A DNA stretch of 5,742 bases from CAZPZZ01 sp964591245. Its GTDB lineage: Bacteria; Acidobacteriota; Vicinamibacteria; Vicinamibacterales; UBA8438. The translations under genes were made by a program, and so were the position numbers. Below, piece after piece: positions 1 to 5,742 of the stretch. The notes below the pieces were generated by a model. It was not told the DNA's origin, ran no database searches, and worked only from the letters and a program-made list of their open reading frames with translations. Numbering within the stretch: the stretch's first letter is position 1; each line of letters opens with the position of its first letter. The stretch covers positions 1-5,742 of the forward strand of contig CAZPZZ010000206.1 in assembly GCA_964591245.1 (NCBI GenBank). Reading direction: 5' to 3'.

Positions 1-1467
1 GGGAAGACGGTGACCGAACTCTCGGCTGACATTACGTGGCCGCTCGAACCGGGTACCGACCTCGTGGTTCAGCTCCATCTGTTGCCGGAAGCAGTTGATG
101 TCGAGGTCCGCCCATTGGTGGGTTTGTATTTCAGCGATGAGCCTGCCACACGGACGCCGATTTCTTTGCTGCTGACGTCAAAGGTTATTCGTATTCCTCC
201 GAATGAGGCGTCCCATGTTGTTGTTGATCGATATCGGCTGCCAGTGGCGGTCGATGTCCTCGGTATTACGCCTCACATGCATTTTCTCGGGAAACGAGTC
301 GTCGCTGTCGCTGAAGAGCCGGACGGGACGGAAGTTCGTCTTCTGCGCATTGATGACTGGGATTTCAACTGGCAGGACGAGTACCGCTATCTGGAGCCGG
401 TTCGATTGCCGGCGGGTACACGGATCTCGGTCGAGTTTACCTTCGATAACTCCACGGCCAACCCACGCAATCCCCATGACCCGCCGGTGGGGGTTGGTTT
501 CGGCCCGAGGGCGAGTGACGAAATGGCGGAGCTGATGCTGCAGCTCCTTCCTGTGGGGGATGCGAACGAGCTCAAGCAAAGCTTGTCACTCAAGCAGGTA
601 CGTGACGATATCTTGGGCTATCAGTCGCTCTTGAGTGTGGACCCCACGGATCATGTGAATCAGACCGCGCTGGCGGTTCGGTATCTTGATGTGGGAGAGG
701 TCGCGCTGGCACGGCAGCACCTCACAGAAGCGTTGAGTGCGGTTCCAGATTTTGCGGATGCCCACTTCAATCTGGGCGTTGTGCTTCTGAATGAGGGCGA
801 TGTAGTGGGAGCGATTGCCTCTTACCGAAGGGCGGTCGAGCTTCAGCCGGCCTACCCTGAGGCACACAATAACCTCGGAGCGCTTCTGGGTGCCACCGGG
901 GCTGTCGACGAGGCCATGGGGCACTATCGGCAGGCGCTGCTCTACGATAGCCAGCACTCGGGGGCGCACTACAATTTGGCGAATCTTCTGCTACAACGTC
1001 GTGCGACTGATGACGCAATTTCGCACTTTCGACAAGCGCTGGCGGCTGAACCGACGGACACCGACGTACTGAATGCACTGGCTCGAGTGCTCGTCGGCGA
1101 GGGGGCCGCGTCGGAGGCTGTGCCGCTGTTTACGCGGGCGGTTGAGCTGAATCCAGAGTTGGCGCCGCCACTCCTCGGCTTGGCGTGGGTTCGAGCGACG
1201 GCGGCGGACGAGATGCTTCGCAACGCAGTTGAGGCAGTGGCGCTAGCAGAACGTGCGGAGGAGATCGTTGGGCAGGATCACCCAGAAGTGCTCGACACGC
1301 TGGCGGCTGCGTACGCGGCGGCGGGCGAGTTTGAGAATGCGGTGGAGACTGCAGGCCGTGCCCTTGTGGCTGCTCGGCAAACCCCTGACTTTGCCGATCT
1401 TGTCCCAGTGATCGAGTCGAGGATGCGGCTTTATCTTCGCTTTCGGCCCTATCGCGCTGAGTTTTAG
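1..1467 (+). CDS. PHM-like copper monooxygenase C-terminal domain with TPR repeats (5'-truncated by window edge)
   Basis: This is the C-terminal part of a predicted secreted copper monooxygenase of the peptidylglycine alpha-hydroxylating monooxygenase (PHM)/dopamine beta-monooxygenase type, fused to TPR repeats. The frame is open to base 1. The GTG at 10 is not a credible start, because residues before and after it align with residues 251-276 of the downstream paralogue, so about 250 residues lie outside the window. Counting from that GTG as residue 1, the visible copper ligands are H23 (QLH, third CuH ligand), the HMH pair H89/H91 followed by FLGK as in animal PHM (CuM), and M172 in SDEM (CuM). 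Other family blocks are WDFNWQDEYRY (117-127) and DNSTANPRNP (146-155). Residues about 214-455 form roughly seven 34-residue TPR units, the sixth degenerate, with AHxNLG signatures. The gene ends with two consecutive TAG codons. By analogy with the paralogue, the missing part should hold a signal peptide, a CxxCH heme motif and the HH copper pair. The enzymatic substrate is unknown. Confidence 0.85.
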   Translation, partial: GKTVTELSADITWPLEPGTDLVVQLHLLPEAVDVEVRPLVGLYFSDEPATRTPISLLLTSKVIRIPPNEASHVVVDRYRLPVAVDVLGITPHMHFLGKRVVAVAEEPDGTEVRLLRIDDWDFNWQDEYRYLEPVRLPAGTRISVEFTFDNSTANPRNPHDPPVGVGFGPRASDEMAELMLQLLPVGDANELKQSLSLKQVRDDILGYQSLLSVDPTDHVNQTALAVRYLDVGEVALARQHLTEALSAVPDFADAHFNLGVVLLNEGDVVGAIASYRRAVELQPAYPEAHNNLGALLGATGAVDEAMGHYRQALLYDSQHSGAHYNLANLLLQRRATDDAISHFRQALAAEPTDTDVLNALARVLVGEGAASEAVPLFTRAVELNPELAPPLLGLAWVRATAADEMLRNAVEAVALAERAEEIVGQDHPEVLDTLAAAYAAAGEFENAVETAGRALVAARQTPDFADLVPVIESRMRLYLRFRPYRAEF

Positions 1468-1484
1468 TAGGGTTTCACGCCAGT

Positions 1485-1513
1485 CCGTTGGGAAGCGTTC
1501 CTTTCCCGGCTGG
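1485..1513 (+). terminator. Weak hairpin after the first monooxygenase gene
   Basis: An imperfect dyad begins 17 nt after the stop codon. Bases 1487-1494 pair with 1503-1510 (eight pairs, two of them G-U) around an 8-nt loop, and two further C-G pairs form across a bulged T. No T tract follows, so it is not a standard intrinsic terminator. It could cause pausing or stabilise a 3' end, or it could be chance. If it does not terminate, the two tandem genes could be cotranscribed across the 179-bp gap. Confidence 0.22.
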
Positions 1514-1598
1514 GAGGTTGGAACCGGGCGTCATCGTGGCTGTCCTCCCTTTGTAGGATAAAGTCACACGTCAGCCTGGTCCGTCAGAGGCCGTTCCA

Positions 1599-1629
1599 TT
1601 GACGTCGCTGGCTGATGGCTGTTTGTTAT
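1599..1629 (+). promoter_or_regulatory. Possible sigma70-like promoter ahead of the second monooxygenase gene
   Basis: TTGACG at 1599-1604 matches five of six bases of a -35 box, and TGTTAT at 1624-1629 matches four of six bases of a -10 box. The 19-bp spacer is longer than optimal. A transcript would start near 1636 and leave a leader of only about 10 nt before the GTG start, which fits the lack of a clear Shine-Dalgarno sequence there. The match is weak and could be chance. Confidence 0.2.
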
Positions 1630-1646
1630 CGTGGTGAGCGGTAGCC

Positions 1647-3863
1647 GTGATCTGGTCAAAGTCTTCGACAAGCGTTGGGAGCAGTAGCCGTGCTGGGGCC
1701 TTTGCGGTCCTGTGTCGGGCGTGTTTCGGTTGGGCCCTGCTTGCGGTGCCGGTGGTGGCCCTGAGTCAGCCCGCATCGCTCGGAAGCGCGGCGCCAACCT
1801 TTGCCGAAATTGCGCCTATCGTCTTTGCGCATTGTGCGCCATGTCATCGCCCGGACGCAGTGGCCCCCTTTTCCCTCTTGTCGTATGACGACGTTCGTCA
1901 ACGCGCGAACCGGATCGCAGAAGTCACGGCACAGCGTCTCATGCCACCCTGGAAGCCGATAGACGGTGAAGGGGGGCCCTTCCTCGGAAGCCGGCGGCTG
2001 TCTGATGTGGACGTGCTCCGTTTTCGGCAATGGGCCGACGCGGGAGCGCCTCTTGGAGATCCGAACCAGGTTCCCCCGCCGCCAACCTGGCCGTCGGGGT
2101 GGCGCCTTGGTGTGCCCGATGTGGTTGTCACCATGCCGGAGCCCTATGTGATGCCGGCGGACGGTTTGGATCGATTCCGTAACTTCGTGTTACCGATTCC
2201 GACGGACCAGCCACGGTTCGTGTCTGGTTTTGAGTTCAGACCCGGTAATACACGCATCGCTCACCATGCGAATATTCGTATCGATCAAACCCGTCGTTCG
2301 CGTGAACTCGATGCACAGGAATCTGAGCCTGGCTACGAGGGCCCACTCAGTGCCCAGGCCCGGTACCCGAGCGGGCATTTCCTTGGATGGACCCCCGGCC
2401 AATTACCGCCGCTCGCCGAGCCCGGGATGGCCTGGGTGCTTGCGCCGAACAGCGACTTCGTGATCCAACTCCACATGCAGCCGAGCGGAGAGGTTGAATC
2501 TTTGCAGGCGAGTGTCGGCCTGTACTTTACTGACGATCCTCCTGACCGGCTTCCGATGATGCTTCGGCTGGGACGTCAGAATATCGATATTCCACCGGGC
2601 CAGTCGCAGTACGTGATTCGAGATCGCTTCCAGTTACCGGTAGACGTTGAATTGATTGGTGTGCAGCCGCATGCCCACTTTCGAGCTACCGATATCAAGG
2701 GAGTGGTGACCTTTCCGGATGGGCGCAATGATTGGCTGATTCACATACCAGAGTGGGACTTCGATTGGCAGGATGTGTACCGGTACGAGGCGAGACGTTT
2801 ACTTCCGAAAGGAACGACCGTCTCGATGGAGTACACCTACGACAACTCGGCAGCGAATCCGAGAAATCCGGATCGGCCACCGCGCCGGGTCAAGTTTGGT
2901 CAACTCTCAAGTGATGAAATGGGTGATCTGTGGCTGCAACTGTTGCCACGGACTGAGGCAGATCGTCAACTGCTGATTCGTTCAGTGATGCCGAAGGTGA
3001 TCAATGAGGACATTGTTGGATACGAGTCGATGATCAGTGTCGACCCCGATAATGCGGTGTTGCACCGTGACGTGGCGGTGCTCTACTTGAGTGTCAATCG
3101 TTCGGCCGCGGCCATTCAGCACTACGAGCGTTCACTGGCCCTCGATCCTGGATCGGAGACGGCTCACTATAACCTGGGGATATTGTTCGCAGAGCAGGGG
3201 CAGCTCGAAAACGCGAGGAGGCATTTGCGGCGTGCGGTGGCACTGCGACCGGACCATGGAGAGGCCCATAACAATCTCGGAGCGATTCTGTTGTCGCTCG
3301 GGGCCACGGAAGAGGCCATTCCGCACCTCCGGCAGGCCGTGTCGTTAGAGAGGAGTAATGCCGCCGCCCACAACAATCTCGGCCAGGCGTTGGTGTCGAC
3401 AGGTCAGGTTACGGCTGCGGTCGAGGAATTTGGTCTGGCCCTAGAGATTGATCCTGAGATGGTCGATGCCCACCAGAATCTTGGCAATGCCTTGGCCGTG
3501 ACTGGAGATCGGCGTGGAGCGATTCGACACCAGAGGCGTGCACTTGAATTGGCTCCTGGGGCCGTCGCGTCCATGACCGCGGTGGCCTGGCTGCTGGCGA
3601 CTGATAACGAAGTCACGCTAGGCGCGGCGGAGGAGGCCATCGAGTTGGCGGAGCGCGCGACAGCACTGACCAATCGACAGAGCGCTATGGTTCTTGATGC
3701 GTTGGCCGCCTCGTATGCAGCGGCAGGTCGCTTTCAAGAGGCAGTGGAAACACAGCAGCGGGCGGTGGAATTGGCCGAAGTCGCGGGCGCATCTGGCACC
3801 GTCAGTGAATTACGCCGCCGGCTGGCGCTCTATCAACGCGGTCGGCCGTTTCGTATCGGTTAG
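1647..3863 (+). CDS. Secreted c-type cytochrome / PHM-like copper monooxygenase / TPR fusion protein
   Basis: This complete 738-residue protein combines heme and copper redox modules and is predicted to be exported. The GTG at 1647 is the first start after an in-frame TGA at 1635; no strong ribosome site precedes it. A signal peptide spans about residues 1-41, with a hydrophobic stretch ending ALSQPA. A c-type heme motif, CAPCH (63-67), follows, and M99 in RLMPPW is a candidate distal heme ligand. The PHM-like domain spans about 155-435 and has all six expected copper ligands: H206-H207 and H276 (CuH), H342 and H344 in HAH, and M425 in SDEM (CuM). Spacings resemble those of animal PHM. Typical blocks are FLGWTPG (245-251), WDFDWQDVYRY (370-380) and DNSAANPRNP (399-408). 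Seven TPR units run from about 468 to 710, the sixth degenerate. In the family, copper reduces O2 to hydroxylate a substrate. That the heme feeds electrons to copper is inference, and the substrate is unknown. It is a tandem paralogue of the upstream gene. Confidence 0.88.
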   Translation: MIWSKSSTSVGSSSRAGAFAVLCRACFGWALLAVPVVALSQPASLGSAAPTFAEIAPIVFAHCAPCHRPDAVAPFSLLSYDDVRQRANRIAEVTAQRLMPPWKPIDGEGGPFLGSRRLSDVDVLRFRQWADAGAPLGDPNQVPPPPTWPSGWRLGVPDVVVTMPEPYVMPADGLDRFRNFVLPIPTDQPRFVSGFEFRPGNTRIAHHANIRIDQTRRSRELDAQESEPGYEGPLSAQARYPSGHFLGWTPGQLPPLAEPGMAWVLAPNSDFVIQLHMQPSGEVESLQASVGLYFTDDPPDRLPMMLRLGRQNIDIPPGQSQYVIRDRFQLPVDVELIGVQPHAHFRATDIKGVVTFPDGRNDWLIHIPEWDFDWQDVYRYEARRLLPKGTTVSMEYTYDNSAANPRNPDRPPRRVKFGQLSSDEMGDLWLQLLPRTEADRQLLIRSVMPKVINEDIVGYESMISVDPDNAVLHRDVAVLYLSVNRSAAAIQHYERSLALDPGSETAHYNLGILFAEQGQLENARRHLRRAVALRPDHGEAHNNLGAILLSLGATEEAIPHLRQAVSLERSNAAAHNNLGQALVSTGQVTAAVEEFGLALEIDPEMVDAHQNLGNALAVTGDRRGAIRHQRRALELAPGAVASMTAVAWLLATDNEVTLGAAEEAIELAERATALTNRQSAMVLDALAASYAAAGRFQEAVETQQRAVELAEVAGASGTVSELRRRLALYQRGRPFRIG

Positions 3864-3895
3864 GTCGTTCTCCTCACGATATTCTTTCATCGGGT

Positions 3896-3921
3896 CGGTG
3901 CGCTGGTGTCTTATCGCACCG
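3896..3921. terminator. GC-rich dyad between convergent genes, possible bidirectional terminator
   Basis: CGGTGCG (3896-3902) and CGCACCG (3915-3921) are perfect 7-bp inverted repeats around a 12-nt loop, placed in the 47-bp gap between two convergent stop codons. The right arm overlaps the last codons of the - strand gene. Position and symmetry suit a terminator serving both strands, but neither strand has a T tract after the stem, so intrinsic termination would be weak. Confidence 0.35.
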
Positions 3922-4927
3922 GAGTGGCTCGAACTGTGGCGTCGTCCCGCATCACCTCGATCTCGATGTCCAGGGTCTCGGCGTAACGTTGCTCTGTCGG
4001 CCGCACATAGGTCAGGACATACTGGCTGAGTATTTCCCTGGCTACCTCGAGCAATGGCTGTTCGAGTCGGGCCCTCGCGTAGAGGTTGAAGAGGCGTCCG
4101 CCGGTTCGTTGCGAGGCGGTTTCGAGAAGGGTCATCCAGTTGTCTGTTGTGCGTGCGATGAAGGAGTTCCGCGCGTTGTTGTTCGCCCGCCCACTTAGCA
4201 CGGAGGCGCGATCGAATGCGCCTCTTCCGACGATGTTGAAGGACTCCCGACTCCTGAGCGCGACGATATGGACGGGGGCACCAAGTGCCTGAAGTGCTTC
4301 GATAACCCGCTCGACGGGGCGTGCGGTGCTGTTGGGCGACGATGCGGAGAATACCTCGGCTGCCTGATCGGAAGTCACAACCATGATCGTCGGACGGTTC
4401 GGACGGCGGTTGTCCAGATCGACTGCCGCCTGCACGAGCGCGTCCTGAAACCGAGGCATCGCGTCAACTTCGGGAAAGACTAAATCGATTGCCTCGTGCA
4501 GCGCAGATGCGCGTGTTGTCGGCTCGACACGCTGAACCGGGATGTCGCCGAAGGTTGTGATCGACATGCGGGCGTAGCCAGCCAGTTCGTCGACAAAACT
4601 TCTCAGTGCTTGCCGCAGTTGCGTGGTCGCGGGCACCACGGCGGCGCTGGTATCCACAAGGATGGTGACGTCGGCGACGTCGGCGGGCCGGCGCAAGTAG
4701 AGCACTTCACCTGGTGTGTCGTTCTCCATCACACGTACTTCGTGGCTGCGTAAGTCACTGATCGGTTCGTCATCGTCATCGAGTACCGTCAGATAGAGTT
4801 GCTGCTGGGTAACTTGTGCAGATGCCGGTGCTGCAAATCCAACCAGGCCGATACCGACCGCGGTGGTTACGAGCACACGGGCGACTACAGGGAGCGCGTG
4901 GGATGTACGTCGTCTGTGCAGACTCAT
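3911..4927 (-). CDS. Secreted VWFA-like domain protein (acidobacterial VWFA-related family)
   Basis: This 338-residue protein is probably exported and carries a von Willebrand factor A-like fold. The signal peptide has an Arg-rich start (R5-R7), a hydrophobic core at about 14-33 and an ASA|Q cleavage site after residue 37. Residues 43-80 form the short beta-rich N-terminal segment typical of the acidobacterial VWFA-related proteins (LYLTVLD...PISDL...VRVMEND). The VWFA core begins at VTILVDTSAAV (87-97). Its metal site (MIDAS) is degenerate: DTSAA replaces DxSxS, and the usual DG of the later loop is SDQ (186-188). The C-terminal part has SQYVLTYVRP, which resembles the family's QY-L-Y-P segment. 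The ATG is supported by a good Shine-Dalgarno sequence. Such proteins are usually thought to mediate protein interactions, but the role here is unknown. The gene follows the symporter gene by 46 bp on the same strand, so the two may form an operon. No cysteines are present. Confidence 0.8.
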   Translation of the reverse strand: MSLHRRRTSHALPVVARVLVTTAVGIGLVGFAAPASAQVTQQQLYLTVLDDDDEPISDLRSHEVRVMENDTPGEVLYLRRPADVADVTILVDTSAAVVPATTQLRQALRSFVDELAGYARMSITTFGDIPVQRVEPTTRASALHEAIDLVFPEVDAMPRFQDALVQAAVDLDNRRPNRPTIMVVTSDQAAEVFSASSPNSTARPVERVIEALQALGAPVHIVALRSRESFNIVGRGAFDRASVLSGRANNNARNSFIARTTDNWMTLLETASQRTGGRLFNLYARARLEQPLLEVAREILSQYVLTYVRPTEQRYAETLDIEIEVMRDDATVRATPVR

Positions 4928-4937
4928 GGATGTTTTG

Positions 4938-4944
4938 TCCTCCC
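4938..4944 (-). promoter_or_regulatory. Ribosome binding site of the VWFA-like gene
   Basis: Read on the - strand the bases are GGGAGGA, ending 10 nt before the ATG at 4927-4925. It is the clearest Shine-Dalgarno sequence in the window and fixes that start. It lies within the 46-bp gap after the symporter stop, so the gene can be translated independently from a shared message. Confidence 0.7.
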
Positions 4945-4973
4945 TGGTCTCCCGGGTGCGAGCAATATTGCCA

Positions 4974-5742
4974 CTATACGTCAGATCGTTCCGGTTGCGA
5001 GCTAAGGAATGTTACGAGGATGCCGGCGGCGAGCGCAGCGAAGAATGATGGTGCTAACTCTTCGGCACGACCGACCAGAGGCCCCCACCCGGGGACAAGA
5101 GGAACAACGAAACTGAAGATCGGGACGGCAATGAGCCCAGTGAGCATCGACGCGAGCGCGCCACTGGCGTTGTAACGGCGCCAGACAAGTGCGAGCACCA
5201 TAACCGGGCAGAACGTGGCGGCAATACCGGACCACCCGAAGATGACATACCAAAAAATAGTGCGACCTGGCACCGTCACGGCCACCGTGAGAGCAATGGT
5301 CAGGGCGAGGACGGCGAGTGTCAGCGTCACGCGGCGAGAGAGATGCGTAAGCCCCTCGTCCGTCAGTTCTGGGTGGAGTGTCTGCTGGTAGACGTCCCGC
5401 GTGATCGCACTGGATGCGACAACAAGCAGCGAATCGATCGTCGACATGATCGCCGCCAGCACGGCTGCGACAAATATGCCGACCACCACTGTTGGAAAAA
5501 GGTATTCGACGAGTAACGGGAGGAGCTGTTCACCACCCGTTCCCAGCGTCTTTCCGAGGTCGCCATCGGCACCGACAAGCAACGCTCGCCCAAAGAGCCC
5601 ACTGAGGACAGCTCCGGTGTCCGTGACGAGGGTGAATCCCAGGGCGACCCAGCGCCCGGTGCGAATTTGGGACTGGTCTCGGATTGCGATGAAACGGGTG
5701 AAAATCTGTGGTGATCCGAGAAACCCGATGCCGATTGCGGCA
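4974..5742 (-). CDS. PutP-like sodium/solute symporter, SSS family (N-terminus cut by window edge)
   Basis: These are the last 255 residues of an inner-membrane sodium-coupled transporter of the solute:sodium symporter (SSS) family. The frame is open to the right edge, and the TTG at 5582 is internal, not a start. The first visible residues, GIGFLGSPQIFTRFIAI, match the conserved GQPH-RFMA region of PutP. The helix with AAIMSTIDSLLVVASSAITRD matches the PutP segment that carries the Na+-binding Ser and Thr (here window residues S100 and T101, codons near 5444-5439). About six membrane segments can be read: roughly residues 30-56, 75-112, 126-145, 150-178, 183-203 and 225-246. The block FGWSGIAATFCPVMVLALVWRR also follows PutP. 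In PutP the substrate is proline, but the part seen here does not fix specificity, so I give no symbol. The protein ends soon after the last helix with SSQPERSDV. The VWFA-like gene follows on the same strand. Confidence 0.87.
   Translation of the reverse strand, partial: AAIGIGFLGSPQIFTRFIAIRDQSQIRTGRWVALGFTLVTDTGAVLSGLFGRALLVGADGDLGKTLGTGGEQLLPLLVEYLFPTVVVGIFVAAVLAAIMSTIDSLLVVASSAITRDVYQQTLHPELTDEGLTHLSRRVTLTLAVLALTIALTVAVTVPGRTIFWYVIFGWSGIAATFCPVMVLALVWRRYNASGALASMLTGLIAVPIFSFVVPLVPGWGPLVGRAEELAPSFFAALAAGILVTFLSSQPERSDV

Noticed and set aside
10..12. GTG as the start of the first gene
   Set aside because: The frame is open to base 1, and residues on both sides of this GTG align with the interior of the downstream paralogue, so it is an internal valine codon.
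178..579. Antisense open frame over the copper-monooxygenase region of the first gene
   Set aside because: It has no recognisable domain, overlaps a strongly supported coding region and is a typical by-product of high GC content.
649..1374. Repeated DNA blocks of about 102 bp as a DNA repeat element (also 3048-3776)
   Set aside because: The periodicity is 34 codons in frame and is explained by TPR coding units.
1704..1724. Signal-peptide cysteines (C23, C26) as a lipobox or second heme site
   Set aside because: Residues before C23 (AVL) and before C26 (CRA) do not fit a lipobox, and there is no His after the CxxC for heme attachment.
1656..2030. Antisense open frame over the signal peptide and heme region of the second gene
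   Set aside because: Low-complexity, Arg/Pro-rich translation without family features; the opposite strand carries clear heme and copper motifs.
4895..4927. Twin-arginine export signal in the VWFA-like protein
   Set aside because: The arginines occur as HRRRTSHAL without the RRxFLK context, so ordinary Sec export is the simpler reading.
4963..4970. Palindrome CAATATTG between symporter and VWFA-like gene as an operator
   Set aside because: Eight bases only, no second copy in the window and no nearby promoter; this can easily occur by chance.
4816..5175. + strand open frame across the VWFA start and the symporter end
   Set aside because: It runs antisense over two well-supported genes and encodes no recognisable motif.
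5580..5582. TTG as the start of the symporter
   Set aside because: The frame continues upstream to the window edge with recognisable SSS-family sequence (GSPQIFTRF and a membrane segment), so it is an internal leucine.

Overview
The window looks like chromosomal DNA from a high-GC bacterium, most likely an Acidobacteriota member or a close relative, possibly a metagenomic contig. I infer this from the type of proteins, not from a marker gene. One gene resembles the 'VWFA-related Acidobacterial domain' family, and two encode a secreted copper-monooxygenase/TPR architecture that I associate mainly with Acidobacteria-like genomes. No rRNA, tRNA, CRISPR array, insertion sequence or phage gene is visible.

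Layout: four genes form two convergent pairs. On the + strand, 1-1467 is the 3' part of a gene cut by the left edge. It encodes the C-terminal half of a PHM-like copper monooxygenase followed by about seven TPR units. After a 179-bp gap, 1647-3863 encodes a complete paralogue of 738 residues: signal peptide, c-type heme motif, complete PHM-like two-copper monooxygenase and seven TPR units. On the - strand, 5742-4974 is the C-terminal part of a PutP-like sodium/solute symporter cut by the right edge. It is followed 46 bp later by a secreted VWFA-like protein (4927-3911). The two gene pairs meet tail to tail across 47 bp that carry a GC-rich dyad.

How the genes may work together: the two + strand genes are tandem paralogues. 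In the complete copy the heme motif lies directly ahead of the copper domain, so the protein could carry its own electron donor to the copper centres, in place of the ascorbate used by animal PHM. This is inference. The TPR tail would suit partner or substrate binding in the periplasm. The - strand pair could be cotranscribed, but no functional link to the monooxygenases can be read from the sequence.

The main item of interest is the heme c - copper monooxygenase - TPR fusion and its tandem duplication. All six expected copper ligands are present in the complete copy, while mature-region cysteines other than the heme pair are absent.
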